Shown one piece after another: positions 33,855 through 42,853 of a stretch of DNA of 64,000 bases. This DNA is from Haloferax litoreum (lineage in GTDB: Archaea > Halobacteriota > Halobacteria > Halobacteriales > Haloferacaceae), in contig NZ_WKJO01000001.1 of the NCBI RefSeq assembly GCF_009674605.1, positions 2,914,001-2,978,000 on the forward strand. Reading direction: 5' to 3'. Under the pieces are notes generated by a model. That model did no database searches. It was not told the origin of the DNA and saw only the letters and a program-made list of their open reading frames with translations. The number at the start of each line of letters is the position of its first letter. Within the stretch, counting starts at the first letter, position 1. The translations under genes and the position numbers were made by a program.

Positions 33855-35237
33855 GTGAGTCACTCTGGCGGACGTGAGCCTTCGGTTAGCCTCAGTCTGT
33901 TGGACGCGACGATGGTCGGTATCGGCGCAATGATTGGGGCAGGAATCTTCGTTCTGACCGGCCTAGCCGTCGACATCTCTGGCCCGGCAGCACTCGTGGC
34001 GTTTGCTCTCAACGGGGGCGTCACGACGTTCACAGCGCTCTCGTACGCCGAACTAGCCTCGGCGATTCCGCGAAACGGCGGCGGGTACGCGTACGTCCGA
34101 GAAGTGTTCTCCGCACCCGTCGCCTTCGTCATGGGATGGACGCGCTGGTTCACGTACATGATTGCCGGGTCGCTCTACGCGCTCGGATTCGCCTCGAACT
34201 TTCTCGAATGGGGCCACATCTACGGCATCACGCTCCCCGGCCAACCAGTGTTGTACGCACTGGGTGCCGTCGTGGCGCTCGTCGCGCTCAACGGCCTCTC
34301 GACGGAAGCGTCGGGACGAGGCGAGACGGTCATCACCATCGTCAAAATCGCTATCCTCGCCGTGTTCGTCGTCTTCGGCCTCACGGCGACGCGAGTCAAC
34401 GAGTTCGACCCGCTCTTCACGAAGGGCCCGTTGTCGCTCCTGCCCGCGATGGGCCTGACGTTCATCGCGTTTCAGGGGTACGACCTCATCGCCACCGTCA
34501 CCGAGGAAGTCGAGAACCCGCAGGTGAACATCCCGCGAGCGATTCTCTTGTCAGTCCTCGTCACCGTCGTCGTCTACCTCTTCGTCGTCTTCGTCGCCAT
34601 CGGAACGCTCGGTGCCGAAGAACTCGCCGGGGCGGGTGAGACGGCCATCGCACAGGCGGCGGAGGGGTTCATGCCGTCGTTCCCGATAATCGGAACTGGT
34701 GCGTCACTCATCGCCTTCGGGGCGGTGTTCTCGACGATTTCTGCGCTCAACGCAGTCGTCATCGGGTCGTCGCGGGTGGCGTTCGCGATGGGTCGTGAGC
34801 GCCAGTTGCCCGCCCGTCTCGGCCGGTTCCACCACCGGTACGGGACACCGCTCGTGGCGATTATGGCCTCTGCGGTGGTGATGCTCATCGCCGTCGTCGT
34901 GGTTCCCATCCGTATCGTCGGAAATCTCGCGAGTCTGTTCTCGCTTCTGGGGTTCATCATCGTCAACTACGCGTTGATTCGACTCCGGCGACGACAACCC
35001 GACCTCCAGCGACCTTTCGAGGTTCCGTTCTACCCGGTCACGCCGATACTCGGTATCGTCTGTAACGCGCTTCTCGGGTTGTTCATCGACCCGTTCACGT
35101 GGATACTGGCTATCGGCTGGTTGCTCTTCGGTGGTGTCGTCTACCTCGCGTTGTCGAGGCGGGGCGACATCGGCCCATCGGGTCCACCGGAGATTCAGGA
35201 ACCGGAGCCAATCCAGACGACAGACACCGACGACTGA
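33855..35237 (+). CDS. APC-family amino acid/cation permease
   Basis: A 460-residue transporter when started at GTG 33855 (an ATG at 33789 would add 22 His/Ser-rich residues, but a TATA-like TTTATC at 33775-33780 places transcription near or past it). About twelve spans. The first carries MVGIGAMIGAGIFVLTGLAV, the unwound substrate-binding helix of the APC superfamily; GGGYAYVREVF and FIAFQGYDLIATVTEEVENP are also typical. The C-terminus (DIGPSGPPEIQEPEPIQTTD) is cytoplasmic. Amino acid uptake is the family default. An RCK-domain gene follows after 88 bases, which hints at nucleotide-gated transport. Confidence 0.87.
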   Translation: MSHSGGREPSVSLSLLDATMVGIGAMIGAGIFVLTGLAVDISGPAALVAFALNGGVTTFTALSYAELASAIPRNGGGYAYVREVFSAPVAFVMGWTRWFTYMIAGSLYALGFASNFLEWGHIYGITLPGQPVLYALGAVVALVALNGLSTEASGRGETVITIVKIAILAVFVVFGLTATRVNEFDPLFTKGPLSLLPAMGLTFIAFQGYDLIATVTEEVENPQVNIPRAILLSVLVTVVVYLFVVFVAIGTLGAEELAGAGETAIAQAAEGFMPSFPIIGTGASLIAFGAVFSTISALNAVVIGSSRVAFAMGRERQLPARLGRFHHRYGTPLVAIMASAVVMLIAVVVVPIRIVGNLASLFSLLGFIIVNYALIRLRRRQPDLQRPFEVPFYPVTPILGIVCNALLGLFIDPFTWILAIGWLLFGGVVYLALSRRGDIGPSGPPEIQEPEPIQTTDTDD

Positions 35238-35325
35238 GGAACCGAGACAGACTCGCCCCACAGAACCGACACCGACCAAACAGACCACCGAGACCACTAC
35301 GACAGTCCCACACGAATATACACTC

Positions 35326-35988
35326 ATGCCAAAACCAGTGACTCAGGATTTACGCGTCATCATCGGCGGCGGGGGAGAGATGGGCGTCCGTACGGCCGAA
35401 CTCCTCTCAGACCGCGGCCACGACGTCGTCATCGTCGAATCCGACCCGGACCGCTGCAACGAACTCTCCGAGAAGTACGTCGCGACCATCATCGAGGGTG
35501 ACGCCTCGCGCCCGGAGAAACTCAGACAGGCCCAACCCGAACGAAGCGACGTGGTCGCCGCGTTGACCGACGACGAGACGACCAACTTCGCCATCTGTAT
35601 GGCCGCCCAGCGGATGTCGGACGCTCGAACCGTGATGCGCATCAACGAGACACCGGACGAACTCTACGAGGAGTTCGTGGATGGTCTCGTGTTCCCGGAG
35701 CGACTCGGTGCCCGCGCGGCGACGAACGAAATCGAGGTCAGCGGCGTCAGAACTATCGAGGACATCGGCGGCAACGTCGAAGTCGTCGAAGTCGAAGTCG
35801 CCGACGACGCACCCGTCGCCGGAAAACGACTGGACGAGGTTCGCCTGCCGCGCGGGAGTCTCATCATCGTCGACTACCACGGCAACCGACTCGGTGGCCC
35901 CGACACGCTCCTCGAAGCGGGTCACCGCTACGTCCTCGCCGTCGAGTCGAACGTCGCCGACGAAGTGATGAACCTGTTCCGCGGGTAG
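35326..35988 (+). CDS. Short RCK protein (TrkA_N plus TrkA_C)
   Basis: A 220-residue single-unit RCK protein, half the length of the TrkA proteins nearby. TrkA_N runs from residue 9 (LRVIIGGGGEMGVRTAELLS) to about 130; TrkA_C from about 140 (EVVEVEVADDAPVAGKRLDE) to the end (GHRYVLAVESNVADEV). The GGGGEMG loop keeps the nucleotide-binding glycines. It follows the APC permease on the same strand and probably regulates it, or less likely the Trk channels. TrkA_C domains in other organisms bind c-di-AMP, a point relevant here only by analogy. Confidence 0.87.
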   Translation: MPKPVTQDLRVIIGGGGEMGVRTAELLSDRGHDVVIVESDPDRCNELSEKYVATIIEGDASRPEKLRQAQPERSDVVAALTDDETTNFAICMAAQRMSDARTVMRINETPDELYEEFVDGLVFPERLGARAATNEIEVSGVRTIEDIGGNVEVVEVEVADDAPVAGKRLDEVRLPRGSLIIVDYHGNRLGGPDTLLEAGHRYVLAVESNVADEVMNLFRG

Positions 35989-36058
35989 TCGGCAGACGAA
36001 CTGTCCGGTGGGCACGCCCCCTGAAGGCTTATTCCGCGTCGTGTCTGGATTTTGAACA

Positions 36059-36937
36059 ATGTCCCCCTCACCTCGCACCCGACGGGGCGTTCTCAGCCTC
36101 GGTGGAAGTGCGCTCGCCCTCCTCACTGGGTGTCTCTCTGCGTCACCGGCGACCAGCGACGACGTCGAACCGACCGAGAACCCGACGCAGACGACAGCGA
36201 CGACCACACCTACGTCCGCCCCCGCCGACGTGACCGTCTCGAACGTCCAACTCACGCCGGAACTCGTCGCCCTCGATTCGCCGGACTCCATCGGAACGTT
36301 CGGCGAGCGAGGCGAACAGTTCGTCCTCGTCACCATCCTCGTCGACAGTACACCGTGGCCAGCAGTCGATGAGTTTTCGCTTTCGACCGACGACGAGTCA
36401 TTCACGCCGCTCCCGACCGAGGAGGTGCCGGGATACGGTCGCCTCTGGGAACGTGGATACGCCTACGGAGGACACGGGAACGAAGAAAGCGGAGGTCAGT
36501 CCGGCTATCTGGTCTTCGAGGTTCCGAAACCGCTCGAAGCCTCAAACGTGGTGTTCCGAGGCCCCGGCGGTCAGTTTTCTCTCGGCCAAACTGCCCGCGA
36601 CACACTCGCCCGGCGGCCGACAGAGTTCGCCGTGACAGACGTTACTGCCCCAGAAACGGTCGAGAGCCTGACGGAGATGGAACTCTCGGCGACGATAGAG
36701 AACGTCGGGACGTACGACGGAACGTTCGTCGGCGCAATGAATCGGGTCGGCCCGCACGTGGCCTATACACCGGTCACGCGCGTCTCGCTCGACCTCTCGG
36801 CCGGCGAGTCGAAAACGTGGACGCACTCGTACCGGCCGCAACTGACCGCCGGTAATGCTCCGATGCCGATGCGATTCAAACTCGACTGGCGCGATGGAAG
36901 GATTTCGACCGAAACGATGGTCGAATGGCCGTCCTAA
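36059..36937 (+). CDS. Tat-exported lipoprotein of unknown function
   Basis: A 292-residue protein. The N-terminus has twin Arg (RTRRGVLSLGGSALALL) and a lipobox ending TGC near residue 25, then a Thr/Pro-rich linker (NPTQTTATTTPTSAPADV) that tethers a strand-rich domain to the outer face. Two beta-sandwich-like parts are likely (about 55-190 and 190-290); the second (ELSATIENVGTYDGTFVGAM) resembles CARDB-like domains. No enzyme motif. TATA-like box about 28 bases upstream (36028-36033). Neighbours give no clear role. Confidence 0.75.
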   Translation: MSPSPRTRRGVLSLGGSALALLTGCLSASPATSDDVEPTENPTQTTATTTPTSAPADVTVSNVQLTPELVALDSPDSIGTFGERGEQFVLVTILVDSTPWPAVDEFSLSTDDESFTPLPTEEVPGYGRLWERGYAYGGHGNEESGGQSGYLVFEVPKPLEASNVVFRGPGGQFSLGQTARDTLARRPTEFAVTDVTAPETVESLTEMELSATIENVGTYDGTFVGAMNRVGPHVAYTPVTRVSLDLSAGESKTWTHSYRPQLTAGNAPMPMRFKLDWRDGRISTETMVEWPS

Positions 36938-36947
36938 GCGCCGGCAA

Positions 36948-38219
36948 TCAGTTCTCGACGGCAGACGCCGCGCGAATGATGGTCTCTTCGTCGAACTTCT
37001 TGCCGATGAGTTGGAGTCCGACCGGGAGGCCGTCCGTCTCGCCCGCGGGCACGGAGATAGCGGGGAGGTTGGCGAGGTTCACCGGGACGGTGTTGGCGTC
37101 GGCGAGGTACATCTGAAGCGGGTCGTCGAGGCTCTCACCGAGTTTGAACGGCGGCACGGGCATCGTCGGCGAGGCGAGTACGTCCACGTCCTCGAACGCC
37201 GCGTCGAAGTCCTGTTTGACCCACGCGCGGGCGTCCTGCGCCTTCGCGTAGTACTTGTCGTGGTACCCGGCAGAGAGCGCGTACGTGCCGAGGAGGATAC
37301 GGCGCTTCACTTCGGGGCCAAACCCTTCTTCGCGGGCGCGGGCGAAGGCGTCGTTCCAGTTGCCCTCGTAGCCACCGGATTTGCCGTAGCGGACGCCGTC
37401 GAACCGCGCGAGGTTCGAAGACGCCTCGGACATGGCGATGACGTAGTAGGCGGCGACGGCCTTTTCGACCGACGGCATGCTGACTTCGCGGTACTCGGCA
37501 CCCTGTGCTTCGAGTTCGTCGAGGGCGGCCCAGAAGGCTTCCTCGACGCCCTCGTCGGCACCGTCGACCAGTTCGGTCGGGACGCCGATAGTGAGGCCGT
37601 CCACGTCGCCGTCGGCGGCCGAGGCGTAGTCGGAGTCGGCACCTTCGTCGTGGGTGGTGCCGTCGCGTTCGTCGGGGCCGGCGATGACGTCGAGGAGGCC
37701 TGCGGCGTCTTCGACCGTCGGCGCGATTGGGCCGATTTGTTCGAGGGAGTTCGCGTAGGCGACGAGGCCGTACCGTGAGACGAGGCCGTAGGTGGGCTTG
37801 ATGCCGACGACGCCACAGAAGGCGGCGGGACAGCGGATAGAGCCACCCGTGTCAGACCCGAGTGCGAGGTCCGCTTCACCGGCGGCGACTGCGGCGGCAG
37901 ACCCACCGGACGACCCACCGGGGACGCGGGATTCGTCCACGGGATTCTTCGTCGGGCCGAACGCCGACGTTTCGGTGGTCGTCCCCATCCCGAACTCGTC
38001 CATGTTTGCCTTGCCAACGATGGTCGCGCCGGCGTCTTTCAGCAGTTCGACGACCGTCGCGTCGTACGGCGGGACGTAGTCTTCGAGCATCGCAGACCCA
38101 CAGGTCGTGCGGAGACCCTTCGTCGAGATGTTGTCCTTGACGGCGATGGTCTTCTCGCTGAGCGGACCGTCTTCGTCGCTCTCGACCGTCTCTTTCGTGA
38201 TGAAGGCGTTCAGCGACAT
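36948..38219 (-). CDS. gatA: Asp-tRNA(Asn)/Glu-tRNA(Gln) amidotransferase subunit A
   Basis: A 423-residue amidase-signature enzyme. The Lys of the catalytic triad is in [11 protein letters not shown] near residue 28, the serine-rich signature is [20 protein letters not shown] (about 105-124), and the nucleophile is in [17 protein letters not shown]. It hydrolyses Gln to supply ammonia for converting misacylated Asp-tRNA(Asn) (and possibly Glu-tRNA(Gln)) with GatB, which is not in the window. The start codon is directly next to the gatC stop, so the two are coupled. Confidence 0.93.
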   Translation of the reverse strand: MSLNAFITKETVESDEDGPLSEKTIAVKDNISTKGLRTTCGSAMLEDYVPPYDATVVELLKDAGATIVGKANMDEFGMGTTTETSAFGPTKNPVDESRVPGGSSGGSAAAVAAGEADLALGSDTGGSIRCPAAFCGVVGIKPTYGLVSRYGLVAYANSLEQIGPIAPTVEDAAGLLDVIAGPDERDGTTHDEGADSDYASAADGDVDGLTIGVPTELVDGADEGVEEAFWAALDELEAQGAEYREVSMPSVEKAVAAYYVIAMSEASSNLARFDGVRYGKSGGYEGNWNDAFARAREEGFGPEVKRRILLGTYALSAGYHDKYYAKAQDARAWVKQDFDAAFEDVDVLASPTMPVPPFKLGESLDDPLQMYLADANTVPVNLANLPAISVPAGETDGLPVGLQLIGKKFDEETIIRAASAVEN

Positions 38220-38498
38220 TTAGGACACCCGCGGACCCTTGAAGTAGCCGTCTTCGGTCTCTTCGGCGTTCGAGAGCGCCTCGTCTTGCGTCAGGCCCTC
38301 ACGGACCTCGTCGGGGCGCATCACGTTCACCAGTTCGTCTTCGCGGTCCACTTCGGGGACCTCGTCGAGGGCGTCGAAGTACTCGAGGATGTCCGCGAAC
38401 TGCGTCGCGAACTCCTCCACTTCGTCCTCGTCGAGGTCGACCCGCGCCAACTCGGCGACGTGTCGAACCTCGTCGGCGTCGACGGGCGTATCGCTCAT
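38220..38498 (-). CDS. gatC: Asp-tRNA(Asn)/Glu-tRNA(Gln) amidotransferase subunit C
   Basis: A 92-residue protein. VRHVAELARVDLDEDEVEEF and FADILEYFDALDEVPE are the GatC signature, and the C-terminus has LVNVMRPDEVREGL and GYFKGPRVS. It anchors GatA to GatB. ATG at 38498; transcribed with gatA. It is divergent from tfb with a 209-base shared upstream region. Confidence 0.9.
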   Translation of the reverse strand: MSDTPVDADEVRHVAELARVDLDEDEVEEFATQFADILEYFDALDEVPEVDREDELVNVMRPDEVREGLTQDEALSNAEETEDGYFKGPRVS

Positions 38499-38640
38499 AT
38501 ATCGCAGGTGACGGAGACTGGGAGTAAGGGTTTCGGTGTGCCCTCTCGCCACCAGTCGGGTGGTCCCCGGGCAGTCTGTTCCCAATCTATCGAGACGGCT
38601 ATCGGTCCCCGCTATATTCAGTCGTTTTATTGCCGTCAGA

Positions 38641-38647
38641 TATAAGT
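38641..38647 (+). promoter_or_regulatory. TATA box of the tfb gene
   Basis: TATAAGT, preceded by an AT-rich stretch (GTTTTATTGCC). A transcription start about 25 bases on would leave a leader of about 40 bases before the ATG at 38708, so this message is probably not leaderless. Confidence 0.5.
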
Positions 38648-38707
38648 AACCGGCGTCGATACGAATAGACGGAGAACGACCGTTCCCAGTTGCTTCTCTC
38701 GCACACA

Positions 38708-39718
38708 ATGACAGGAAGTGTCCGACGTTTCACGACCGATACCGCGCGCGTGCGCAAACAGGCAAACGACCAGTCCGAACGCGATAGCGAACGGACCAAA
38801 CACGAACAGAACGAGTCGCTCACGTGCCCAGAGTGCGGTTCTGAGTCGCTCGTCTCTGATTCGGAGCACGGTGAGACGGTCTGTGACGACTGCGGACTCG
38901 TCGTCGAGGAAGACGAGATAGACCGCGGGCCAGAGTGGCGTGCGTTCAACTCCTCGGAGAAAGACCAGAAGTCCCGTGTCGGTGCCCCCACCACCAACAT
39001 GATGCACGACAAGGGACTGTCGACCAACATCGGCTGGCAGAACAAAGACGCCTACGGACGCTCGCTGTCGTCGCGACAGCGAGAGAAGATGCAGCGTCTC
39101 CGCACGTGGAACGAGCGCTTCCGCACTCGTGACTCCAAAGAGCGCAATCTGAAGCAGGCACTCGGCGAAATCGACCGGATGGCCTCGGCCCTCGGTCTTC
39201 CGGACAACGTTCGTGAGACTGCTTCAGTCATCTACCGACGCGCCCTCAACGACGACTTGCTCCCCGGCCGGTCCATCGAGGGCGTCGCCACGTCGTCGCT
39301 CTACGCCGCCGCCCGCATGGCTGGGACGCCTCGCTCGCTCGACGAGATTACGAACGTCTCGCGGGTCGAAAAGGACGAAATCGCTCGCACGTACCGATAC
39401 GTCGTCCGAGAACTCAAACTCGAGATTCAACCCGCAGACCCCGAGCAGTACGTCCCACGCTTCGCGAGCGACCTGGGTCTCGCAGACGAGACCGAGCGAC
39501 GCGCACGACAACTCTTGAAGACCGCGAAAAAGCAGGGCGTCCACTCGGGGAAGTCACCGGTCGGCCTCGCCGCCGCCGCCGTCTACGCCGCTTCGCTCCT
39601 CACCAACGACAAGGTGACGCAAAACGAGGTATCTGATGTGGCCAACATCTCCGAGGTCACCATCCGGAACCGCTACCACGAACTGCTCGAAGCGGAAGAG
39701 CAAATCCAGACGCCCTAA
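38708..39718 (+). CDS. tfb: Transcription initiation factor B (TFB)
   Basis: A 336-residue archaeal TFIIB homologue. The N-terminal zinc ribbon has CPECGSESLVSDSEHGETVC followed by DDCG (about 40-63), the B-finger region is RAFNSSEKDQKSRVG, and two cyclin-like repeats follow (about 135-235 and 235-330; e.g. PGRSIEGVATSSLYAAARMA and GKSPVGLAAAAVYAASLLTN). It bridges the TATA-binding protein and RNA polymerase. Haloarchaea encode several TFBs; which one this is cannot be told. Start is ATG 38708; an in-frame upstream start would add six residues. Confidence 0.93.
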   Translation: MTGSVRRFTTDTARVRKQANDQSERDSERTKHEQNESLTCPECGSESLVSDSEHGETVCDDCGLVVEEDEIDRGPEWRAFNSSEKDQKSRVGAPTTNMMHDKGLSTNIGWQNKDAYGRSLSSRQREKMQRLRTWNERFRTRDSKERNLKQALGEIDRMASALGLPDNVRETASVIYRRALNDDLLPGRSIEGVATSSLYAAARMAGTPRSLDEITNVSRVEKDEIARTYRYVVRELKLEIQPADPEQYVPRFASDLGLADETERRARQLLKTAKKQGVHSGKSPVGLAAAAVYAASLLTNDKVTQNEVSDVANISEVTIRNRYHELLEAEEQIQTP

Positions 39719-39776
39719 CGGGGTCGGCCTTTTCGCGTTCCGCAACACCGATACTCACTGCGCTAGAGCGTCGCGT

Positions 39777-40250
39777 ATGGAGACGACACGACACTTCACC
39801 GCCACGGTGTACATCGTCAACGACGGGGCCGTTGCCCTCCACCGACACGAACGCCTCGGCATCCGCATCCCACCCGGCGGCCACGTCGACCGCGACGAAC
39901 TCCCCCACGAAGCCGGTTTGCGCGAGGTTCGTGAGGAGACCGGTCTCGACCCCCAACTCGTCGACGACACCGATTCCGTGCCCGCTCCCGACGGCGAAGC
40001 GCTTCCGCACCCGCGCCAGCAGATGCTCTACGACATCAACGTCCACGGCGATGGAAGCGTCGGCCACCAACACATCGACCACATCTACTACGCTCACGTG
40101 GACTCTCGTGACATTGACCCTGCACCGGGTGAGGCCGACCCCGACGTGTGGGAGTGGTACGACTCCGACGACCTGCGAGAGAGCGAACTCGACCCAGATA
40201 CGGTGCAGTTTGCGCTGGAAGCTATCGAAGTCGTGTCGGACGAAGACTAA
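39777..40250 (+). CDS. NUDIX hydrolase
   Basis: A 157-residue protein. The NUDIX box runs GGHVDRDELPHEAGLREVRE followed by ETGLD (about 36-60), matching GX5EX7REUXEEXGU. The remainder (QHIDHIYYAHVDSRDIDPAP) is typical of the fold. It hydrolyses a nucleoside diphosphate linked to another moiety; substrate unknown. The ATG at 39777 starts the first strand. It is about 60 bases after tfb on the same strand. Confidence 0.85.
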   Translation: METTRHFTATVYIVNDGAVALHRHERLGIRIPPGGHVDRDELPHEAGLREVREETGLDPQLVDDTDSVPAPDGEALPHPRQQMLYDINVHGDGSVGHQHIDHIYYAHVDSRDIDPAPGEADPDVWEWYDSDDLRESELDPDTVQFALEAIEVVSDED

Positions 40251-40265
40251 CCTCGGACCGGCCGC

Positions 40266-41378
40266 CTACTCGACGAGCGACTCCACGTACTGCTGGACGT
40301 GGTTCTCCATTCGACGTTTGAACCCCGCCTGTCGGGCGAGTCGGTCGAGTTCCCGAGACGCGTAGGTTCCGTACTGCACCGCTTTCTTGTCCGCCTCGGC
40401 GACTGACTCCGGAAGGACTGGTTTCGCCGCCTCCCTGAGGGCGACTTTCCGCCGGCCGTCGGCGACGAGTAACTCGTCGGGAAGCGGGAGTGCCGCTTCG
40501 ACGACTCGGTCGTGCAGAAGTGGTGCGACCGGTTCGACACCCGCCGCACGGAGCGTGAGCACGTCCCGTTCGAGTTGGTCGGGAAGAGTGAGAATCATCT
40601 CACGGGCGGCCCCGCGAACCGTCTCGGCTTCGACCCGCGGGTCGTTCGGTGCTTTGGCAACCTTCGCGTACCCGCCGAACAGTTCGTCAGCGCCCTGCCC
40701 GACCGCCAGTCGGTCGTAGCCATCGGCGGCGACTCGTTCGGCAAGCAAGTACAGCGGAAGGACGATTTGCACGTCCATCGGGTTCGTGCGCCCGAGGGCC
40801 GCGACGATTTCGGGCACGGCGCGTTCGATAGCCTCGTGCGTGAGTTCGACGACGCGAAGGTCACGGTCCATCGCACCCGCGGCGTCGCGGGCGGCGGCAA
40901 TGTCGTGTGAGCCCTCGAACCCGGCGACGTAACACGGTGCGTCTGGAACGCCAGACGCGACGACGGCGGAATCAACACCGCCAGAGAACGCGACGGCGAG
41001 GCCGTCGTCGTCGACTGAGTCGACGGACTCGAAGACGGCCGCTCGGACCTGTGCGAGTGCCTCCTCGGCGTCGGTGGCAACGTCCGGGGCGGGGAGTGTC
41101 CAGACCTGTTCGGCGCGTCCGGCATCGTCACCGGTCGTGGGGCGAGACTGACCCGACGGAACCGCCACAGGGTCTGTCAGGTCACGGTGGTCGAACGACC
41201 ACACCGAGGGGTCCTCTCGCTCGGAGAAGAGTGGTTGGCGTCCGAGCACGTCGCGGACGAGACGGCCGTCAATCTCACCGGCGAACCCGGCGGTGCCGGG
41301 AAGCGGGTCGCGTTCGTTGAGGGCCCGTCGAACGAGTGCGTCGTCTGCGCCACGCATCGCGTCGTCCTCGTCGCCCAT
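40266..41378 (-). CDS. Asparagine-synthase-related ATP-pyrophosphatase without glutaminase domain
   Basis: A 370-residue protein. Residues 1-110 are a short, diverged N-terminal part without the Cys nucleophile of a glutaminase. The synthetase-like domain carries the PP-motif VAFSGGVDSAVVASG (about 130-144) and GQGADELFGGYAKVAK (about 245-260). It could use ammonia to form asparagine or a different amide. The ATG overlaps the stop of the PHP gene by one base (TGATG type), implying coupled translation and possibly linked function. Another in-frame ATG lies seven codons on. Confidence 0.8.
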   Translation of the reverse strand: MGDEDDAMRGADDALVRRALNERDPLPGTAGFAGEIDGRLVRDVLGRQPLFSEREDPSVWSFDHRDLTDPVAVPSGQSRPTTGDDAGRAEQVWTLPAPDVATDAEEALAQVRAAVFESVDSVDDDGLAVAFSGGVDSAVVASGVPDAPCYVAGFEGSHDIAAARDAAGAMDRDLRVVELTHEAIERAVPEIVAALGRTNPMDVQIVLPLYLLAERVAADGYDRLAVGQGADELFGGYAKVAKAPNDPRVEAETVRGAAREMILTLPDQLERDVLTLRAAGVEPVAPLLHDRVVEAALPLPDELLVADGRRKVALREAAKPVLPESVAEADKKAVQYGTYASRELDRLARQAGFKRRMENHVQQYVESLVE

Positions 41379-42061
41379 CAGAGCAGGTCGGTCAGCGCGT
41401 GTTTCACGCGGCGTTTCGCGCCGCCGGCGGCCTGTTGGAAGGAGATGCGCCACGGTGTCTTGCTCCCGACCACGCTGGTTCGTCCCTCGGTGATGGCTTC
41501 GAGGATGGCGTCGGCGGTTCTGGTGTCGGTTCCGACTTCGGTGACTGCCTGTCCGACCATCTCACTGATGTGGGCGTCGCTGCCGGCGGTCATCGGGAGT
41601 CCTCGACGCTTCGCGAAGCGTTCTGCACGCTGGTTGGCGATGCCGGTGAGGAGACGTGAGTTGTAGACTTCGATGGCGTCCGCGGCGGCGAGTTGGGCAC
41701 GTGAGATGTGCGGGGCGACGCCGTGACGCGACTTCTGGAACGGGTGGGGGACGACTGCGATGCCCCCGGCGTCGTGGATTCGGTCGAGTGTCTCGTCGTA
41801 CGAGAGGCCGGCGGGAATGAGTTCTCGCACGCCGAGTGCGAGTACGTGCCCTGCTGCACAGGTGATTTCCATCCCCGGAATGCCGACGAGTCCGTAGTCT
41901 GCTGCAACGTCTGCTGCTTCGAGACTCGCGTCTATTTCGTCGTGGTCCGTCACGGCAAGCGCGTCTAATCCGACGGCCGCCGCCTGTTCGAGGAGGAGTT
42001 CGACCGGGTCCCGCCCATCGTACGAGAGGGACGAGTGCGAGTGCAACTCGACCGATAACAC
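41378..42061 (-). CDS. PHP-domain phosphoesterase
   Basis: A 227-residue PHP protein. Metal ligands are visible: ELHSHSSLSYDG at the N-terminus, LAVTDHDEIDASLEAA near residue 37, GMEITC, VVPHPFQKSRHG, and TAGSDAHI near residue 165. This pattern matches trinuclear-metal phosphoesterases such as RNase AM/YciV-type or histidinol-phosphatase-like members. It probably hydrolyses a phosphate ester of a nucleotide or RNA. Starts at GTG 42061, next to the HSH motif; a TTG five codons upstream is possible. First gene of a two-gene unit with the asparagine-synthase-like gene. Confidence 0.85.
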   Translation of the reverse strand: MLSVELHSHSSLSYDGRDPVELLLEQAAAVGLDALAVTDHDEIDASLEAADVAADYGLVGIPGMEITCAAGHVLALGVRELIPAGLSYDETLDRIHDAGGIAVVPHPFQKSRHGVAPHISRAQLAAADAIEVYNSRLLTGIANQRAERFAKRRGLPMTAGSDAHISEMVGQAVTEVGTDTRTADAILEAITEGRTSVVGSKTPWRISFQQAAGGAKRRVKHALTDLL

Positions 42062-42134
42062 GAGGTAACCTAACAAATGAGGCTAAAAAAGCGCCCCGGT
42101 CCCGGCTCGATAGGTGTGTCTCACTCACGCACGG

Positions 42135-42216
42135 ATACCACCCAAGCGCAGTGATTGAACATTCACCGACACGTGGTATGTTTCCGAGAGTGTCTACGAG
42201 AGACGACATACCACCC
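42135..42216. promoter_or_regulatory. Repeated ATACCACC-type motifs, possible operator
   Basis: ATACCACCC occurs at 42135-42143 and again at 42208-42216. An inverted copy at 42173-42181 pairs with the second over nine bases (GTGGTATGT, then ACATACCAC, 24 bases apart). The group lies between the PHP gene and the TATA box of the CBS gene. Looks like binding sites for a dimeric regulator; unproven. Confidence 0.35.
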
Positions 42217-42241
42217 GAACTGGTCAAAGTGTAAGAACACA

Positions 42242-42250
42242 GATATAATA
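42242..42250 (+). promoter_or_regulatory. TATA box of the CBS-domain gene
   Basis: GATATAATA. Transcription from about 42270 would leave a 50-base leader that holds a small hairpin (GTGGT, loop, ACCAC; 42293-42306) and a purine-rich GGGGAGAAG (42308-42316) just before the ATG, an unusual Shine-Dalgarno-like element among mostly leaderless neighbours. Confidence 0.5.
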
Positions 42251-42320
42251 TGCCAGTGGACAATATTTCGATACGGTGGGGAGACCCGACGAGTGGTGGG
42301 CACCACCGGGGAGAAGAACG

Positions 42321-42755
42321 ATGACTGTACGAGACATCGCGCGACCGAAGGACGAATTGGTAACTGCGAAGGTAGACACGCCGGTCGACGAACTGGCGAA
42401 GATGATGGAAGACAGGATGGTCGGGTCTGTCGTCATCGCCAACGGCGACGATATCGAAGGCATCGTCACAGACCGTGACATCGCACTCAAGTGCGTCGGG
42501 GCGGGCGGCGACCTGAAAGGGATGACTGCGAGCGACGTCATGACAGGCGAACCGTTCACCGTGGATGCGGACCTCGGCGTCTACGACCTGTTCCACCAGA
42601 TGCGTGAACACGGCGTCCGTCGTGCCCCTATCGTCGACAACGGGAAACTCAGCGGTATCGTCACCCTCGACGATTTGCTCGTCCTCCTCGAAGACGAGAT
42701 GCACGAACTGTCCGAAATCATCCGTGCTGGGTCGCCGCCGTACACGCCCGCGTGA
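42321..42755 (+). CDS. CBS-domain protein
   Basis: A 144-residue protein with two CBS motifs: about 5-60 (LVTAKVDTPVDELAKMMEDR, GSVVIANGDDIEGIVTDRDI) and about 70-130 (DVMTGEPFTVDADLGVYDLF, RRAPIVDNGKLSGIVTLDDL). Paired CBS motifs bind adenine nucleotides and act as energy sensors. No catalytic domain is attached. It precedes purL by about 100 bases on the same strand, though purL seems to have its own promoter. Confidence 0.87.
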   Translation: MTVRDIARPKDELVTAKVDTPVDELAKMMEDRMVGSVVIANGDDIEGIVTDRDIALKCVGAGGDLKGMTASDVMTGEPFTVDADLGVYDLFHQMREHGVRRAPIVDNGKLSGIVTLDDLLVLLEDEMHELSEIIRAGSPPYTPA

Positions 42756-42853
42756 GCGTTCGACGACCCGACACCGACGACCGACGCTGTTTTTTTGAGC
42801 ACTTTTGTGCACATAGAAAGGGTTTACACTATGCGTTCTGACCATACCAATGA

